Shown: in pieces, positions 45,901 to 54,736 of the stretch
How positions within the stretch are numbered: the stretch's first letter is position 1
Layout of the letters: each line of letters begins with the position of its first letter
From: Bacteroidales bacterium
GTDB lineage: Bacteria > Bacteroidota > Bacteroidia > Bacteroidales > F082
Direction: 5' to 3'
DNA length: 64,000 bases
Assembly (NCBI GenBank): GCA_016291135.1
Contig: JAEFAE010000002.1
Coordinates: 176,458-240,457 of the forward strand
The notes under the pieces: model-generated
The model's input: only the letters and a program-made list of their open reading frames with translations
What the model was told of the DNA's origin: nothing
Database searches by the model: none
Position numbers and translations under genes: made by a program

Positions 45901-47120
45901 TGTTGTTCCATGAACCGTTTGATCGTTTCGGCATGTCTTCCGCGGACGATGACGTGGTGGTTGCCGATGGAATGTTGCAGCAGGTAAGGCTTCAGGTTGG
46001 CATCCAAGGTAATCTGGGTGCGACAGAAATGGTTGCTGTAAGGCGACGCCACCGCCTTGGCCTCCGTCACGAAATAACGGTCCAGCCTTGGTCCGCCCCA
46101 TTTGAAGATCGTATAGTCCGTCAAGGGCAAGGCACCTTGGATGGCCACGCCGATGCCCGATTCGAAATGGGAGCGGAGGGTGAGGTCGTCGCACATCTTG
46201 AGCGGAATGGTGCAGTGGGCCAGCATGGTCGTCGTGTCGGTGAGCTGCGAGGGGTTGGCCATGAAGGCTTCCGCGCCGCACAGCCGTTTCACCAGCAGCA
46301 TGCTCATCAGGGTCTGCATGTCGCCTTCGCAGCCCGCCACGATGCCCTCGTCGTTGAGCAAGGCTAGGGCCAGGCAGCTCGTGGTTCCACAAGCCTTCAC
46401 GATGTCGAAACAGCGTATGGTCATGGCGTCGAGCCGCTCCTCCTGACAGATTTGCCTGATGGTGAGATAGGCCTTGGCCGCCTCCACCATGTCGGCGCAG
46501 GAGGGCTCCAAGGTGTCGACAGACCGTTTCACGATGTCTTGCGCCACCTTCACTGCCTCCTTCTGCGACACGGTTTTGATGCCATCGACGAGCCGTTGCA
46601 GGTCGATGTCGAGGGTCTCCACGCCGTAATGCGAGCGCAGGTATTCCCGATCCACGCCCGAGGCGATGAGCCAGTCGGAGGGCTGCCCGAACAGGCCGAT
46701 GCGGGCCCCTGCCAAGGGGTTGGCCTGTTGTGCCAGGGCCGACAGGATCGCTTCGTTGCTCCCATGCAATATCTTTGCTTCAACGCCTTGACCTTCCAGC
46801 CAAGTGAGGATTTCGAGGGAGGCTGCCAGCGAGTTGTTGCGGCCGTCGGCAATCAAGGTGACGTTTTTGGTGCTAGATGGGGTGTTCAGCATCTCGACAT
46901 CGATAGCCGACCAGAGGCGTTTGAACAGGTTCTCCACCCCGCCGGTGGCAATCATCACGGCATCGGGCAGCATCGCAATCTTCAAGGTATCAACGGTCTC
47001 ATCACCGATGACGGTGATCTCGGCATGACATTCGTTTTCAAGCCGTTTCAGCAAGTCGGCATATTCATTCCAAACGAATTCATCGGTCTGGAAGGATGAT
47101 CGGAGGATAATGATTTTCAT
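45888..47120 (-). CDS. L-fucose/L-arabinose isomerase-like protein
   Basis: 410 residues. The first half looks like the Rossmann-type N-terminal domains of FucI/AraA-like isomerases (GARIGLFGQPSDWLIASGVD). The second half carries CFDIVKACGTTSCLALALLNDEGIVAGCEGD with the conserved Glu, FMANPSQLTDTTTMLAHCTIP, and GPRLDRYFVTEAKAV. Members interconvert aldoses and ketoses, and the exact sugar is unknown. Its last three codons (Ala-Pro-Arg-stop) lie inside a family B hairpin (45881-45900), so its C-terminus was shaped by repeat insertion. Fucose use would fit the GH29 enzyme 5 kb away, but there is no operon link. Confidence 0.8.
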   Translation of the reverse strand: MKIIILRSSFQTDEFVWNEYADLLKRLENECHAEITVIGDETVDTLKIAMLPDAVMIATGGVENLFKRLWSAIDVEMLNTPSSTKNVTLIADGRNNSLAASLEILTWLEGQGVEAKILHGSNEAILSALAQQANPLAGARIGLFGQPSDWLIASGVDREYLRSHYGVETLDIDLQRLVDGIKTVSQKEAVKVAQDIVKRSVDTLEPSCADMVEAAKAYLTIRQICQEERLDAMTIRCFDIVKACGTTSCLALALLNDEGIVAGCEGDMQTLMSMLLVKRLCGAEAFMANPSQLTDTTTMLAHCTIPLKMCDDLTLRSHFESGIGVAIQGALPLTDYTIFKWGGPRLDRYFVTEAKAVASPYSNHFCRTQITLDANLKPYLLQHSIGNHHVIVRGRHAETIKRFMEQQAPR

Positions 47121-47156
47121 ATTCGGTTTCCTTGTGATGGCTCTTTTTTGTTTTGT

Positions 47157-48998
47157 TTAATGACGCACCATAAACCTCAAGGTCTGCTCACCTGCTTTAA
47201 CGACATAGATGCCGTTTCCATAGCTGCTCGTGTGGATGTTGAGTTCGTTGCCGTTGGCTTCGAATTCGTCCATCATTTGGCCCAGGGTGTTATAGACCCG
47301 TACGGTACCGAGGTTTGCGCCTTTCAAGGTCACGAAGTCGTTGGCAGGGTTGGGTCGAAGTGTCATTGTCTGGTTTTCAGTAACTTGCACGCCAGAGGTC
47401 CAGTCAAAGGCAGTAACCAATTGGACGGTCTCGAGGGTGTTTTCAAAAGAAAGGATTGGATAAATGGTGTCTTTACGGTAAATGTTCATCCAAATATCAA
47501 GTTGGATGTTGTCTCCCTGGGCGATCGGAATGTCGAAATCCTCGTCCAAAAAGATTTGTTGGTTTCCATAAGTGAAGTAATACCAGCCCCCATCATCATC
47601 CACGGTAATTTTGTTTAAATGAATCACGGGCTCGGTGGTATTATTGTAAATGGTGAGCGGCGTGGCATCTTGCATCTGGGATATCCACAAGGTGTCCGTG
47701 CCGAAAGTCAACGTCTCCTCATAACAAGAAGCTTGCTCGTAGCCTTCAGCCTCCATTGCTTGGACAATGTATTCCAGCGTGGGCGGATAGATGTCGCGTT
47801 CGGCGAAGGTGTGGTCGGGACGGATCAGCATCAGGGCGGGGTAAAGCGCTACGGGGATCGCTTGGGCGATGTCGTTGCCACCCCCGTCGCGGCTAATGAT
47901 GGGATACTGCACACCGAATTGCTCCACCCAGGCTTGACAAGCGTCGTCATGGCCGTTGGGCGAGATCCCCATGAAAAACACGTCATGGTTGTTGCATCCA
48001 TACTGATGGAACGCCTCCACGATATCGGACATGGGCGTTTCACTAAACGGGTCGCCCGTAAGGAAAAAGTTGATGAACACGGCCTGGCCGGCATCCAGGA
48101 GGTCGTAGAGGTGGATTTCGTTGCCGTCGAGGTCGGTGCCGGTGAAGTCGGGCATGGTTTCGCTGCCTCCCCCGGGGGTGGTGGTGACGGTCTCTTGGGC
48201 CACCTCGCCCAGCGTACCGTCATTGTCGGCCGGCACGGCATAGATGGTATAATCTGTGTGGGGTGTCAAGCCGTTGAAGGTATTGGAAAGGGTCCCCGAG
48301 CTGGGAATACCGTAGGTCCAGAGGTAGTTCGGGAGGTCAAGCCCTGTCAAGCCCATCCATTCTTGGATTTCGGCGTCGGTGGCGATGGTGTAGGCGTAGG
48401 AGGCACAGTCGGAGTTAGGCGTGAACGTGGCGGTGACTTCGGTCTCCAAGACCTGATCGATGGTGATGCTCACCTCGGGCGTGGCGCCGCAAGCGTGTTG
48501 ATGAACCCCCTGGTTTTCCAAAGCGTTGACGATGGTCTGGGCGTTGTTGATGGGCCAAAGGTCGCCGATGGCGATGGAGTGGTCCGGACGGATGAGAACG
48601 ACGGTGGGGAAGGCGCCGATCTGGTATTGGTTGCAGATGGTGCCGCCGCCGCCGGGCCGGCTGATGGTGGGGTATTCGATCCCGTAGTTGTTGACCCAGT
48701 TGAGACAGGCGGCATCGCTGTCGCGGTCGGAGATCTCTATATAGAACACATCATGTTGGTTGCATCCCATCAGGGTATAGGAATCTCTGATCTTGGGCGT
48801 CGCCTGCTGACAGGGACCGCAGGTGGTGAAGAAAAAGTCCAGGAGCACATACTGTCCCCGATCGAGGATGTCGAATAAATGGACCCGTTCACCATGTACG
48901 TCTGTAGCGGTAAAGTCCACTGCTGTTTGCAAGGGACACTGCGCCTTCACACCCCATCCCAGGATGAGCGCGATGAGTAAGGTAAATACTTTTTTCAT
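47157..48998 (-). CDS. T9SS-exported protein with two thioredoxin-like domains
   Basis: 613 residues with signal peptide KVFTLLIALILGWGVKAQ. The first TlpA/redoxin-like domain (~22-170) has active-site Cys-Gly-Pro-Cys (FFTTCGPCQQATPK) and a FPTVVLIRPD strand. A fibronectin-III-like linker (~175-285) follows. The second TlpA-like domain (~290-430) has the same frame (DFTGTDLDGNEIHLYDLLDA...FINFFLTGDPFSE) but no cysteines at the active site. It ends in a type IX sorting domain (LRPNPANDFVTLKGANLG...YVVKAGEQTLRF). It could be a surface oxidoreductase; the second domain is likely non-redox. Confidence 0.87.
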   Translation of the reverse strand: MKKVFTLLIALILGWGVKAQCPLQTAVDFTATDVHGERVHLFDILDRGQYVLLDFFFTTCGPCQQATPKIRDSYTLMGCNQHDVFYIEISDRDSDAACLNWVNNYGIEYPTISRPGGGGTICNQYQIGAFPTVVLIRPDHSIAIGDLWPINNAQTIVNALENQGVHQHACGATPEVSITIDQVLETEVTATFTPNSDCASYAYTIATDAEIQEWMGLTGLDLPNYLWTYGIPSSGTLSNTFNGLTPHTDYTIYAVPADNDGTLGEVAQETVTTTPGGGSETMPDFTGTDLDGNEIHLYDLLDAGQAVFINFFLTGDPFSETPMSDIVEAFHQYGCNNHDVFFMGISPNGHDDACQAWVEQFGVQYPIISRDGGGNDIAQAIPVALYPALMLIRPDHTFAERDIYPPTLEYIVQAMEAEGYEQASCYEETLTFGTDTLWISQMQDATPLTIYNNTTEPVIHLNKITVDDDGGWYYFTYGNQQIFLDEDFDIPIAQGDNIQLDIWMNIYRKDTIYPILSFENTLETVQLVTAFDWTSGVQVTENQTMTLRPNPANDFVTLKGANLGTVRVYNTLGQMMDEFEANGNELNIHTSSYGNGIYVVKAGEQTLRFMVRH

Positions 48999-49076
48999 AG
49001 CCTATATCTATCTCTAATATGTCTCTATATTTAGTCGTCTTGTTTGTAGTATATATAACTTTCCACGCTCCACTTT

Positions 49077-51899
49077 TTAATTGTCTCGATAGTCTTTTTT
49101 CTTGGTCAGTTTCAAATCTTGAAGTGCTTGTGCCTTCACGTTGATGGTGAAGTTCCAGCTCTTGTAGTTGCCGATGGGGATCCAGTTGAAGCGCATCTCC
49201 CAGCAGTGCAGGTCGCGGTAGATGTTCAAGGAGGTGTAGGAAAGTCCATGGTTGGTGAAGTCCCATCCCGTGGAGAAGGTGAACTTCCATTTCGGGGTGA
49301 GGCTGATGTCGCCGTTGACCGAGAGCGTCTGGACGACTTGGTTCTTGGCGATGCCCATGAAGGCGGCATACGTCATGTTGGTCGTATAGCGCAGGTTGTA
49401 GTTGAGGGTCAACGACCAGGGCGTGGTCCAGTCTACGTAGGCGTTGGGGTTGCCGAGGATGTCGTCGAGTTCGCCCGGGGTGACAAACTCGGAGCCTGCC
49501 GCCTGTGAGGCGATGCGGTTGTTGAAGGCGGAGGGATCCCCGTTCCCCGTTTGGCTTTCACCCCGCCATTTCTTGAGGTCGTTGTGGCTGAACGACCAGC
49601 CGAGGCTGAAGTTCCACGCGGAGTTGTTCTTATGGAACAGCTTTCGGTTTTCGAGGAGCTCCAGACGGTTGATGCGGCGGCCCAGCGAATCGAGTGCGTA
49701 GGGGTCCCATACACTGGAGTAGCTGACTTTCAGCTTTTTGAACAAGGTGGTTCGGCCGCTGACCGACATGTAGGAGAAGTTGAGCGAGTCTTGGGTGAGG
49801 TCGTAGTTGCCGGAGAAGCTGAGCGACTCAAGCAGGACCACCTTCTTGACACCGGTGATGGTGTCGCTCTTGGAGGGCACCTTCAGGTCGAGCGTGTTGT
49901 TGAAGTTGTAGGTGATCAGCCCCGACCGGTTCTGGGAGGGAGTGCCATACAAGGCGTTCATGAACATGTTGTAGGTCTGGACATTCCCGTTGGCGTCGAC
50001 ATATTGGTTGTAGACGTTCCATTTCGGGTCGCTGAAGTCGGGCCTGAACGAGAATCCGATGGTCGGTGTCAGCACATGGCGGATGGCGCGGATGGGTCCT
50101 TTCCGGAAGCTGACCATGCCGTAGAGTTTGGTGGTGAGGTTGCTAGTGATGTTGAAATCCACCAGGTTGCGGAACCCACGGACGGTGTCGATGCGCATGC
50201 AGCTGTCGGCCTCGTTCCATTGACGTTCGATGCGGCTGAAATACATGTAGTCGTTGATGGTGGCCGAGTTGGTCCAGGTGAAGTGTTTGAGCAGCTTGAT
50301 GGGCAGGTTGATCGGGAGGGTGTGCTTGACGCCGCTTTGGACGTACTTCTGCAGGTTGTTGAACCAGGCCCCCATGTTGTCGTACCATCCATGGGGGAAA
50401 AGCAAGGTGTCGATGCCGGAGACGTAGTTCTTCGCGTTCATGGTATAGTTGACGTTGAGGTCCTTGTACCAGTGTTTCTTTCCCGGCTTGCCGACTTTCT
50501 GCAACGGATAGATGCGGTTGACGCTGAGGGTGAGCTCGGGCAGCGAGGCGGTGACCTGCTTGGTCAGGGTGTTCTGGCTGTGGCTGGCGTTGAGGGTGAG
50601 GTAGACCTTGCCGCCGAAGTTGGTCTGGTAGGCCACGGAGCTCTTGAAGGTGTTGCTGAGGTATTCGTTGGAGGTGGTGGCGTTGTACTTGTTGAAGTTG
50701 GAGCTGATGATGTTGACGTCGGCCGAGAAGCTATGTCGGGGATGGGCCTTGGGATCCTGCTTGTGCGTCCACTTCACCTTGAAGTCGGTGCTTTTGTCGT
50801 AGTCGGCTGCTCCCTCGTCGCCGATCTTGTTGACGGCGAAGCCCAAAGCCAGCGAGCCGTTGTGCTTGTAGCGTTGCGCATAGCGGAAGGTGGGTTTGAC
50901 GGCCCAGCTGCCTCGGGTGTAGATGTCGCCCAGCAGCTGCAGGTCGTAGTGCTCGTTGATGGCCCAGTAGTACCCGCCGTTCTCGAGGTAGAAGCCTCGG
51001 TTGGCCGACTCGCCGTAGGTGGGGATGATCAGTCCCGATTTCTGTCCCTTGTGGTTGGGAAACATCGCAAACGGCAGCACGATGGGAAGCGGAACGTCCT
51101 GGATGGTGACATAGACGGGTCCGGTGACGATCATGTCGTCGGGGATGATCTTGGCTTTGGTGAACCGGAACTGGTAGTGGGGATGGTCTTTGAGGTTGCA
51201 GGTGGTGAAGCCGCCCGACCGGATGTTGATCGAGTTGTCGTCCATCCGTTTGATCTTCTCGCCGTGGATGTAGCCGCCGCTCTCCTCGGTCCACACCTTG
51301 CGGATGATGCCTTTCTTGGTTTGGAAGTTGTACGACATCTCCTCCGCCTCGAACTTGGTCTCGCCTTGGGTGAACTTCGGGGCGCCTTGGATCCGTCCGG
51401 TGGAGTCGGCAAGCCCCATGGCGGTGACGACGTTGGTGTTGAGGTCGAATCTAAGGTAGTTGGCTTCGAGGGTGATGTCGTTGTATTTGACCACGGCGTT
51501 GCCGTAGTAGTGGATGAGCTTCTCCTGCACATCCTGGACCACGGAGTCCACCGCCGTACGCTCAATCTTGACTTCGAAAGGCGACGCTTTTTTCCGCTGG
51601 GGCGGGAGGTCGCGACGGGCTTCTATCACCGTGTCACCCGTGACGACCAGGCCTGAGGAGGCGTCCACCAGGGTGTCCATCGTGACGGAATCCTTGGCTG
51701 TCATCGTCGAATCGACCGTTTTCTCGATGGAGGGTTCCGCTACCGGCTCCAGCCACAACGTATCCACCTGAACTTCTGTCTCCTGTCTTCGGTCTTCGGT
51801 CTTCTCCAACGTCTTGCATCCGTTGACCGCGCATACCAGTGCCAACGACACGAAAAATGCCGTCCACCGAAAATAAATATGTAGAAAATTGCGTTTCAA
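49077..51899 (-). CDS. lptD: LptD-like LPS-assembly outer-membrane protein
   Basis: 940 residues. The N-terminal signal ends near LVCAVNGC (possible lipid anchor), then a charged, low-complexity linker. Residues ~95-240 form an OstA/LptA jelly roll (LIHYYGNAVVKYNDITLEANYLRFD...YNFQTKKGIIRKVWTEESGGYIHGEKIK). The rest is a large barrel (PTYGESANRGFYLENGGYYWAINEHYDL onward in segments) matching Bacteroidota LptD homologues. It inserts lipopolysaccharide into the outer leaflet. It is divergent from the amidase, with overlapping promoters at 51914-51951. Confidence 0.9.
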   Translation of the reverse strand: MKRNFLHIYFRWTAFFVSLALVCAVNGCKTLEKTEDRRQETEVQVDTLWLEPVAEPSIEKTVDSTMTAKDSVTMDTLVDASSGLVVTGDTVIEARRDLPPQRKKASPFEVKIERTAVDSVVQDVQEKLIHYYGNAVVKYNDITLEANYLRFDLNTNVVTAMGLADSTGRIQGAPKFTQGETKFEAEEMSYNFQTKKGIIRKVWTEESGGYIHGEKIKRMDDNSINIRSGGFTTCNLKDHPHYQFRFTKAKIIPDDMIVTGPVYVTIQDVPLPIVLPFAMFPNHKGQKSGLIIPTYGESANRGFYLENGGYYWAINEHYDLQLLGDIYTRGSWAVKPTFRYAQRYKHNGSLALGFAVNKIGDEGAADYDKSTDFKVKWTHKQDPKAHPRHSFSADVNIISSNFNKYNATTSNEYLSNTFKSSVAYQTNFGGKVYLTLNASHSQNTLTKQVTASLPELTLSVNRIYPLQKVGKPGKKHWYKDLNVNYTMNAKNYVSGIDTLLFPHGWYDNMGAWFNNLQKYVQSGVKHTLPINLPIKLLKHFTWTNSATINDYMYFSRIERQWNEADSCMRIDTVRGFRNLVDFNITSNLTTKLYGMVSFRKGPIRAIRHVLTPTIGFSFRPDFSDPKWNVYNQYVDANGNVQTYNMFMNALYGTPSQNRSGLITYNFNNTLDLKVPSKSDTITGVKKVVLLESLSFSGNYDLTQDSLNFSYMSVSGRTTLFKKLKVSYSSVWDPYALDSLGRRINRLELLENRKLFHKNNSAWNFSLGWSFSHNDLKKWRGESQTGNGDPSAFNNRIASQAAGSEFVTPGELDDILGNPNAYVDWTTPWSLTLNYNLRYTTNMTYAAFMGIAKNQVVQTLSVNGDISLTPKWKFTFSTGWDFTNHGLSYTSLNIYRDLHCWEMRFNWIPIGNYKSWNFTINVKAQALQDLKLTKKKDYRDN

Positions 51900-51913
51900 C
51901 GATCGAAAACGAT

Positions 51914-51921
51914 TATTTTTG
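51914..51921 (+). promoter_or_regulatory. -7 box of the amidase gene
   Basis: TATTTTTG, 51 nt before the ATG at 51973. It points away from the lptD box 22 bp to its right, so the two RNAs would overlap. Confidence 0.55.
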
Positions 51922-51943
51922 TCCCAAAATACAAATTTGGCTG

Positions 51944-51951
51944 CAAATATA
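51944..51951 (-). promoter_or_regulatory. -7 box of lptD
   Basis: TATATTTG on the minus strand, 45 nt before the lptD ATG (51899). Confidence 0.55.
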
Positions 51952-51972
51952 CTCTTTATATCCTTAATACAG

Positions 51973-53220
51973 ATGGTTATGAATCAACGAAACCACATAA
52001 AATTTGGTATGCTGCTGCTTGTTTTTCTGCTTCCGATGGTCCTGATGGCCCAGCGGGGAGAGAAGATCAGGACCGTGGTCATCGACGCGGGTCACGGCGG
52101 CAAGGATACCGGTGCCCTCGGTGCCATCAGCAAGGAGAAGGACTTGAACCTGACGGTGGCCTTGCTCACGGGTGAGTACATCAAGAAGAACCTGCCCGAT
52201 GTGAAGGTGATCTACACCCGCGAACGGGATGTGTTCGTCACCTTGAACGAGCGGGCAGCCATCGCCAACCGCAACAACGCCGACGTGTTCATCTCCATCC
52301 ACTGCAACTCCGCGGGCAGCAAGGGCTCGTCGGCCGTTGGAGCCGAGACCTTCGTCCTCGGTGAGCACAAGAACGCTGCCAACCTTGAAGTGGCTAAGAA
52401 AGAAAACTCGTCCATCCTGTACGAGGAAGATGCCAAGGAGCAATATGGCGACTTCGACCTGAACAGTCCCGAGGCCTACATCGCCTTGTCGCTGTTCCAG
52501 CAGGAGTACCTTAACCAGAGCCTTCAGCTGGCGGCCAACGTGCAGGAGCAGTTCACCAAACGGGTGGGTCGTAAGGACCGTGGCGTGCAGCAGGCAGGGT
52601 TCCTGGTGTTGTGGCGGACGGCCATGCCGAGCATCCTCATCGAGCTGGGCTTCATCAGCAATGCCGCCGAGGAGCGTTTTTTGGCTTCTGAGACGGGACA
52701 GGAATACATGGCTTCGGCCATCTATCGGGCTTTCCGCGACTTCAAAGCTTCCTACGAAGGGAACAACGTGGTGGCGGAAGCCAAGCCTGAACCCGTGGTG
52801 AAACAAGAAGAGACCCCCAAACCGGAGATCAAGCCTGAACCTGAGGTGAGGGAGGAGGAAGCCCCGAAACCCGAAACAAAGCCGGAACCTGAAGTCAAAC
52901 CCGAGCCTGTGGTTGAGCCCGAACCTGAGCCTGTGGTGTCACCCAATCAGCCGGCGGTGTGCTTCAAGGTGCAGTTTGCCACCCGTGACAGCGATGTCCC
53001 TGTCTCCGACAAGGCCTTTGCCAAAGTCAGGGAGGTGGACCGTTATTACTACAACGGCGCCTATCGCTACACCTCAGGCACGTTCCGCAGCCGCGAAGAG
53101 GCGGCCGTGCGTCAAGCCGAAGTGCGAAAGCAAGGCTTCAGCGACGCCTTTGTCGTGGCCTTCATCAACGGGGAACGCGCCACCATCAAAGAAGCGGAGG
53201 CGGCGATCAAACTGTTTTAA
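51973..53220 (+). CDS. N-acetylmuramoyl-L-alanine amidase with SPOR domain
   Basis: 415 residues from ATG 51973; ATG 51979 is also possible, and 51889 lies before the promoter. A signal/anchor helix (FGMLLLVFLLPMVLMAQ) is followed by Amidase_3: VVIDAGHGGKDTGA (first Zn ligand His), TVALLTGEYI, ISIHCNSAGS, and the catalytic-type SILIELGFISN. A Pro/Glu/Lys-rich linker (~275-330) leads to a SPOR-like domain (FKVQFATRDSDVPV...YRYTSGTFRSREEAAVRQ). It cleaves the stem peptide from septal murein. SPOR binds denuded glycans at the division site. Confidence 0.93.
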   Translation: MVMNQRNHIKFGMLLLVFLLPMVLMAQRGEKIRTVVIDAGHGGKDTGALGAISKEKDLNLTVALLTGEYIKKNLPDVKVIYTRERDVFVTLNERAAIANRNNADVFISIHCNSAGSKGSSAVGAETFVLGEHKNAANLEVAKKENSSILYEEDAKEQYGDFDLNSPEAYIALSLFQQEYLNQSLQLAANVQEQFTKRVGRKDRGVQQAGFLVLWRTAMPSILIELGFISNAAEERFLASETGQEYMASAIYRAFRDFKASYEGNNVVAEAKPEPVVKQEETPKPEIKPEPEVREEEAPKPETKPEPEVKPEPVVEPEPEPVVSPNQPAVCFKVQFATRDSDVPVSDKAFAKVREVDRYYYNGAYRYTSGTFRSREEAAVRQAEVRKQGFSDAFVVAFINGERATIKEAEAAIKLF

Positions 53221-53287
53221 TTTTTTGTTTTACAGGCGTGGAAGGGAACGTTCTGTAGGACGTGAAGGCCCAGACAGACTCCCGCGG

Positions 53288-53794
53288 TCAAACCGATTCC
53301 TCAAAATGACATAATAGTTCTTCAAGCTTTTGGACTTCTTTTAAGGCACCGTTGTTCATTAGTAGTTCATCAATCCATCCTCTTATTAGCCTGTATTCTT
53401 CCTCGTTATTGATTTTACCACGTTTAATGATACGCTTTATCTCGGCAATCTCTTTTTGACGGTTATGCACTAGATCTTGCCCAAACTTTCTTCGAAGAAT
53501 ATGATTGAGTTCATCAAATTGCTCGGGAGAAAGGTCTCTAGAGTTTTCATTCAAATCATTGTACAAACATTTCAAACCAGGTAGATTTTGGTCCGAAAAG
53601 GCTTTATCTATAATCCGTATTAGATAATCATGTAAAGATGCGTTTTTTTCAGCGTAGGCAGGGTCAAGTTCCTGCATTAATCCTATATCAAAGCAATCAT
53701 TTTCAAGAGTGTTGTAATATTCTTGGAGGGTTTTACACCACTCATATTTGAATCTTAATTCCTTAAGTTGTATTGGGTTTAAAGGTCGTTTCAT
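53288..53794 (-). CDS. Unknown protein in low-GC island, start codon tandemly duplicated
   Basis: 168 residues, fully helical by eye, acidic, no signal or membrane segment. I do not recognise a family. An internal pattern LSPEQFDELNHILRRKFG...INNEEEYRLIRGWIDELL suggests two related helical units. Codon and base use are much more AT-rich than the flanking core genes, so it was probably acquired. A 38-bp exact tandem duplication (53758-53795 / 53796-53833) repeats its first 12 codons upstream. By context (small soluble proteins in a low-GC block) it may be an immunity-type protein. Confidence 0.6.
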   Translation of the reverse strand: MKRPLNPIQLKELRFKYEWCKTLQEYYNTLENDCFDIGLMQELDPAYAEKNASLHDYLIRIIDKAFSDQNLPGLKCLYNDLNENSRDLSPEQFDELNHILRRKFGQDLVHNRQKEIAEIKRIIKRGKINNEEEYRLIRGWIDELLMNNGALKEVQKLEELLCHFEESV

Positions 53795-53833
53795 GATTCC
53801 TTAAGTTGTATTGGGTTTAAAGGTCGTTTCATG
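53758..53833. repeat. 38-bp exact tandem duplication over a start codon
   Basis: Units at 53758-53795 and 53796-53833 are identical. Each contains the ATG and first 12 codons of the 168-residue gene on the minus strand. 38 is not a multiple of 3, so the upstream copy is in another frame. Confidence 0.95.
53791..53832 (-). CDS. 13-codon upstream ORF made by the duplication
   Basis: ATG at 53832, reading MKRPLNPIQLKES, stop TGA at 53793-53791 overlapping the ATG of the 168-residue gene (ATGA). If translated, it would feed ribosomes directly onto the true start. Its peptide is simply the N-terminus of the downstream protein plus Ser. Confidence 0.45.
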   Translation of the reverse strand: MKRPLNPIQLKES

Positions 53834-53915
53834 AGTCAGAATCTTCGATAGCGCCCACCACTACGCTGCCGATTGCGTGAGGCCCGTCCGTGGGTATTTG
53901 TATTATTCTATCCAT
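53829..53915 (-). CDS. 28-codon ORF linking two island genes
   Basis: ATG at 53915 lies inside the last codons of the membrane protein gene (CCATGG). It runs 28 codons (MDRIIQIPTDGPHAIGSVVV...) and stops with TGA overlapping the upstream duplicated ATG (53832-53829). Its DNA is more GC-rich than its neighbours, so it may be debris of another gene. Coding is unproven; the overlaps at both ends are the main support. Confidence 0.3.
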   Translation of the reverse strand: MDRIIQIPTDGPHAIGSVVVGAIEDSDS

Positions 53916-54346
53916 GGATTGCCAAACACTCCAATCAAAATAAACATGGAATTAAGTGTTAAAATAGAAAACACAATACACCAAAAAGACCTTTTGAATC
54001 TACGATCATAATCCTCATCATTAAACATTTCTTTTATTTTTAAATAGCGTTTTTTATTGAAGAACAAAATGCAATTGAGCACAATATCAACAATGGCAAA
54101 TAAAACAAAAAAAACACCGGAAGGGAGAGCTATAGGCAAGATGAATCGAGAAATAATATATAGTAATGTAAAAAAGCCGCTGTAACATAAAATGCTCATT
54201 GGTAATATAGCAACGACTGCAGCAAATCTATCCGATTCCTCTCCACCTTGATAGTTTTTCTTTTCTATCCTAAAAAAGAAATAAAACAATCGATAATAAG
54301 CCTTTTTTAAATAACATATCAAATCCATAACTGTATTATTTTCCAT
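53903..54346 (-). CDS. Small membrane protein of unknown function
   Basis: 147 residues from MENNTVMDLICYLKK. Four predicted helices: two in residues ~40-75 (AAVVAILPMSILCYSGFFTL, LLYIISRFILPIAL), one at ~77-95 (GVFFVLFAIVDIVLNCILFF), one at ~122-140 (CIVFSILTLNSMFILIGVF). It has basic N- and middle loops and is strongly AT-rich. It overlaps the upstream 112-residue gene by 28 bp, so translation is coupled. It has the character of a membrane immunity protein, but no family is recognised. Confidence 0.65.
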   Translation of the reverse strand: MENNTVMDLICYLKKAYYRLFYFFFRIEKKNYQGGEESDRFAAVVAILPMSILCYSGFFTLLYIISRFILPIALPSGVFFVLFAIVDIVLNCILFFNKKRYLKIKEMFNDEDYDRRFKRSFWCIVFSILTLNSMFILIGVFGNPWIE

Positions 54347-54657
54347 GACGATAATAAAGTGGCGTTTTTCATAATTTGTATATGCTGGTGTGAATTTTCC
54401 AAGCCAAATTCAAAAGGCAGTTCGTTCTTTGCCCCTTGAACGGCTTGCTTCAAATGCTCGTCATTGTAATATACACCAGGATAACTAATCAGGTCTTCCC
54501 TGCAAGAGGTATAACGACTGGTAATTGTATTCAGCCTGTCAAAGACTTTTTGTTCAGTTTCTGACAAACAAGCATGACCCATAGCTAAATTATATGATTC
54601 ATAAAAAGCTTCGCAAAATGCTTCGCTAGCAATTCTATCAGAAATGTAAGCATCCAT
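54319..54657 (-). CDS. Colicin-immunity-like small protein
   Basis: 112 residues. The pattern 'YISDRIASEAFCEAFYESYN ... LSETEQKVFDRLNTITSRYT ... EDLISYPGVYYNDEHLKQAV' resembles the colicin-immunity/bacteriocin self-protection family: I-S-AxxFxxxF, acidic middle, then a Y-x-x-x-L-x-x-x-V helix. It is first in the low-GC chain and overlaps the membrane protein gene by 28 bp in another frame. No cognate toxin is in the window. Assignment by eye, moderate. Confidence 0.55.
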   Translation of the reverse strand: MDAYISDRIASEAFCEAFYESYNLAMGHACLSETEQKVFDRLNTITSRYTSCREDLISYPGVYYNDEHLKQAVQGAKNELPFEFGLENSHQHIQIMKNATLLSSWKIIQLWI

Positions 54658-54736
54658 TATCCAATAGATGTATTTTATCTGTTTTACTAAACATTGTTGT
54701 AAAAATAAAGTTATGGCGTTATTGGTGGAAGAGGTC

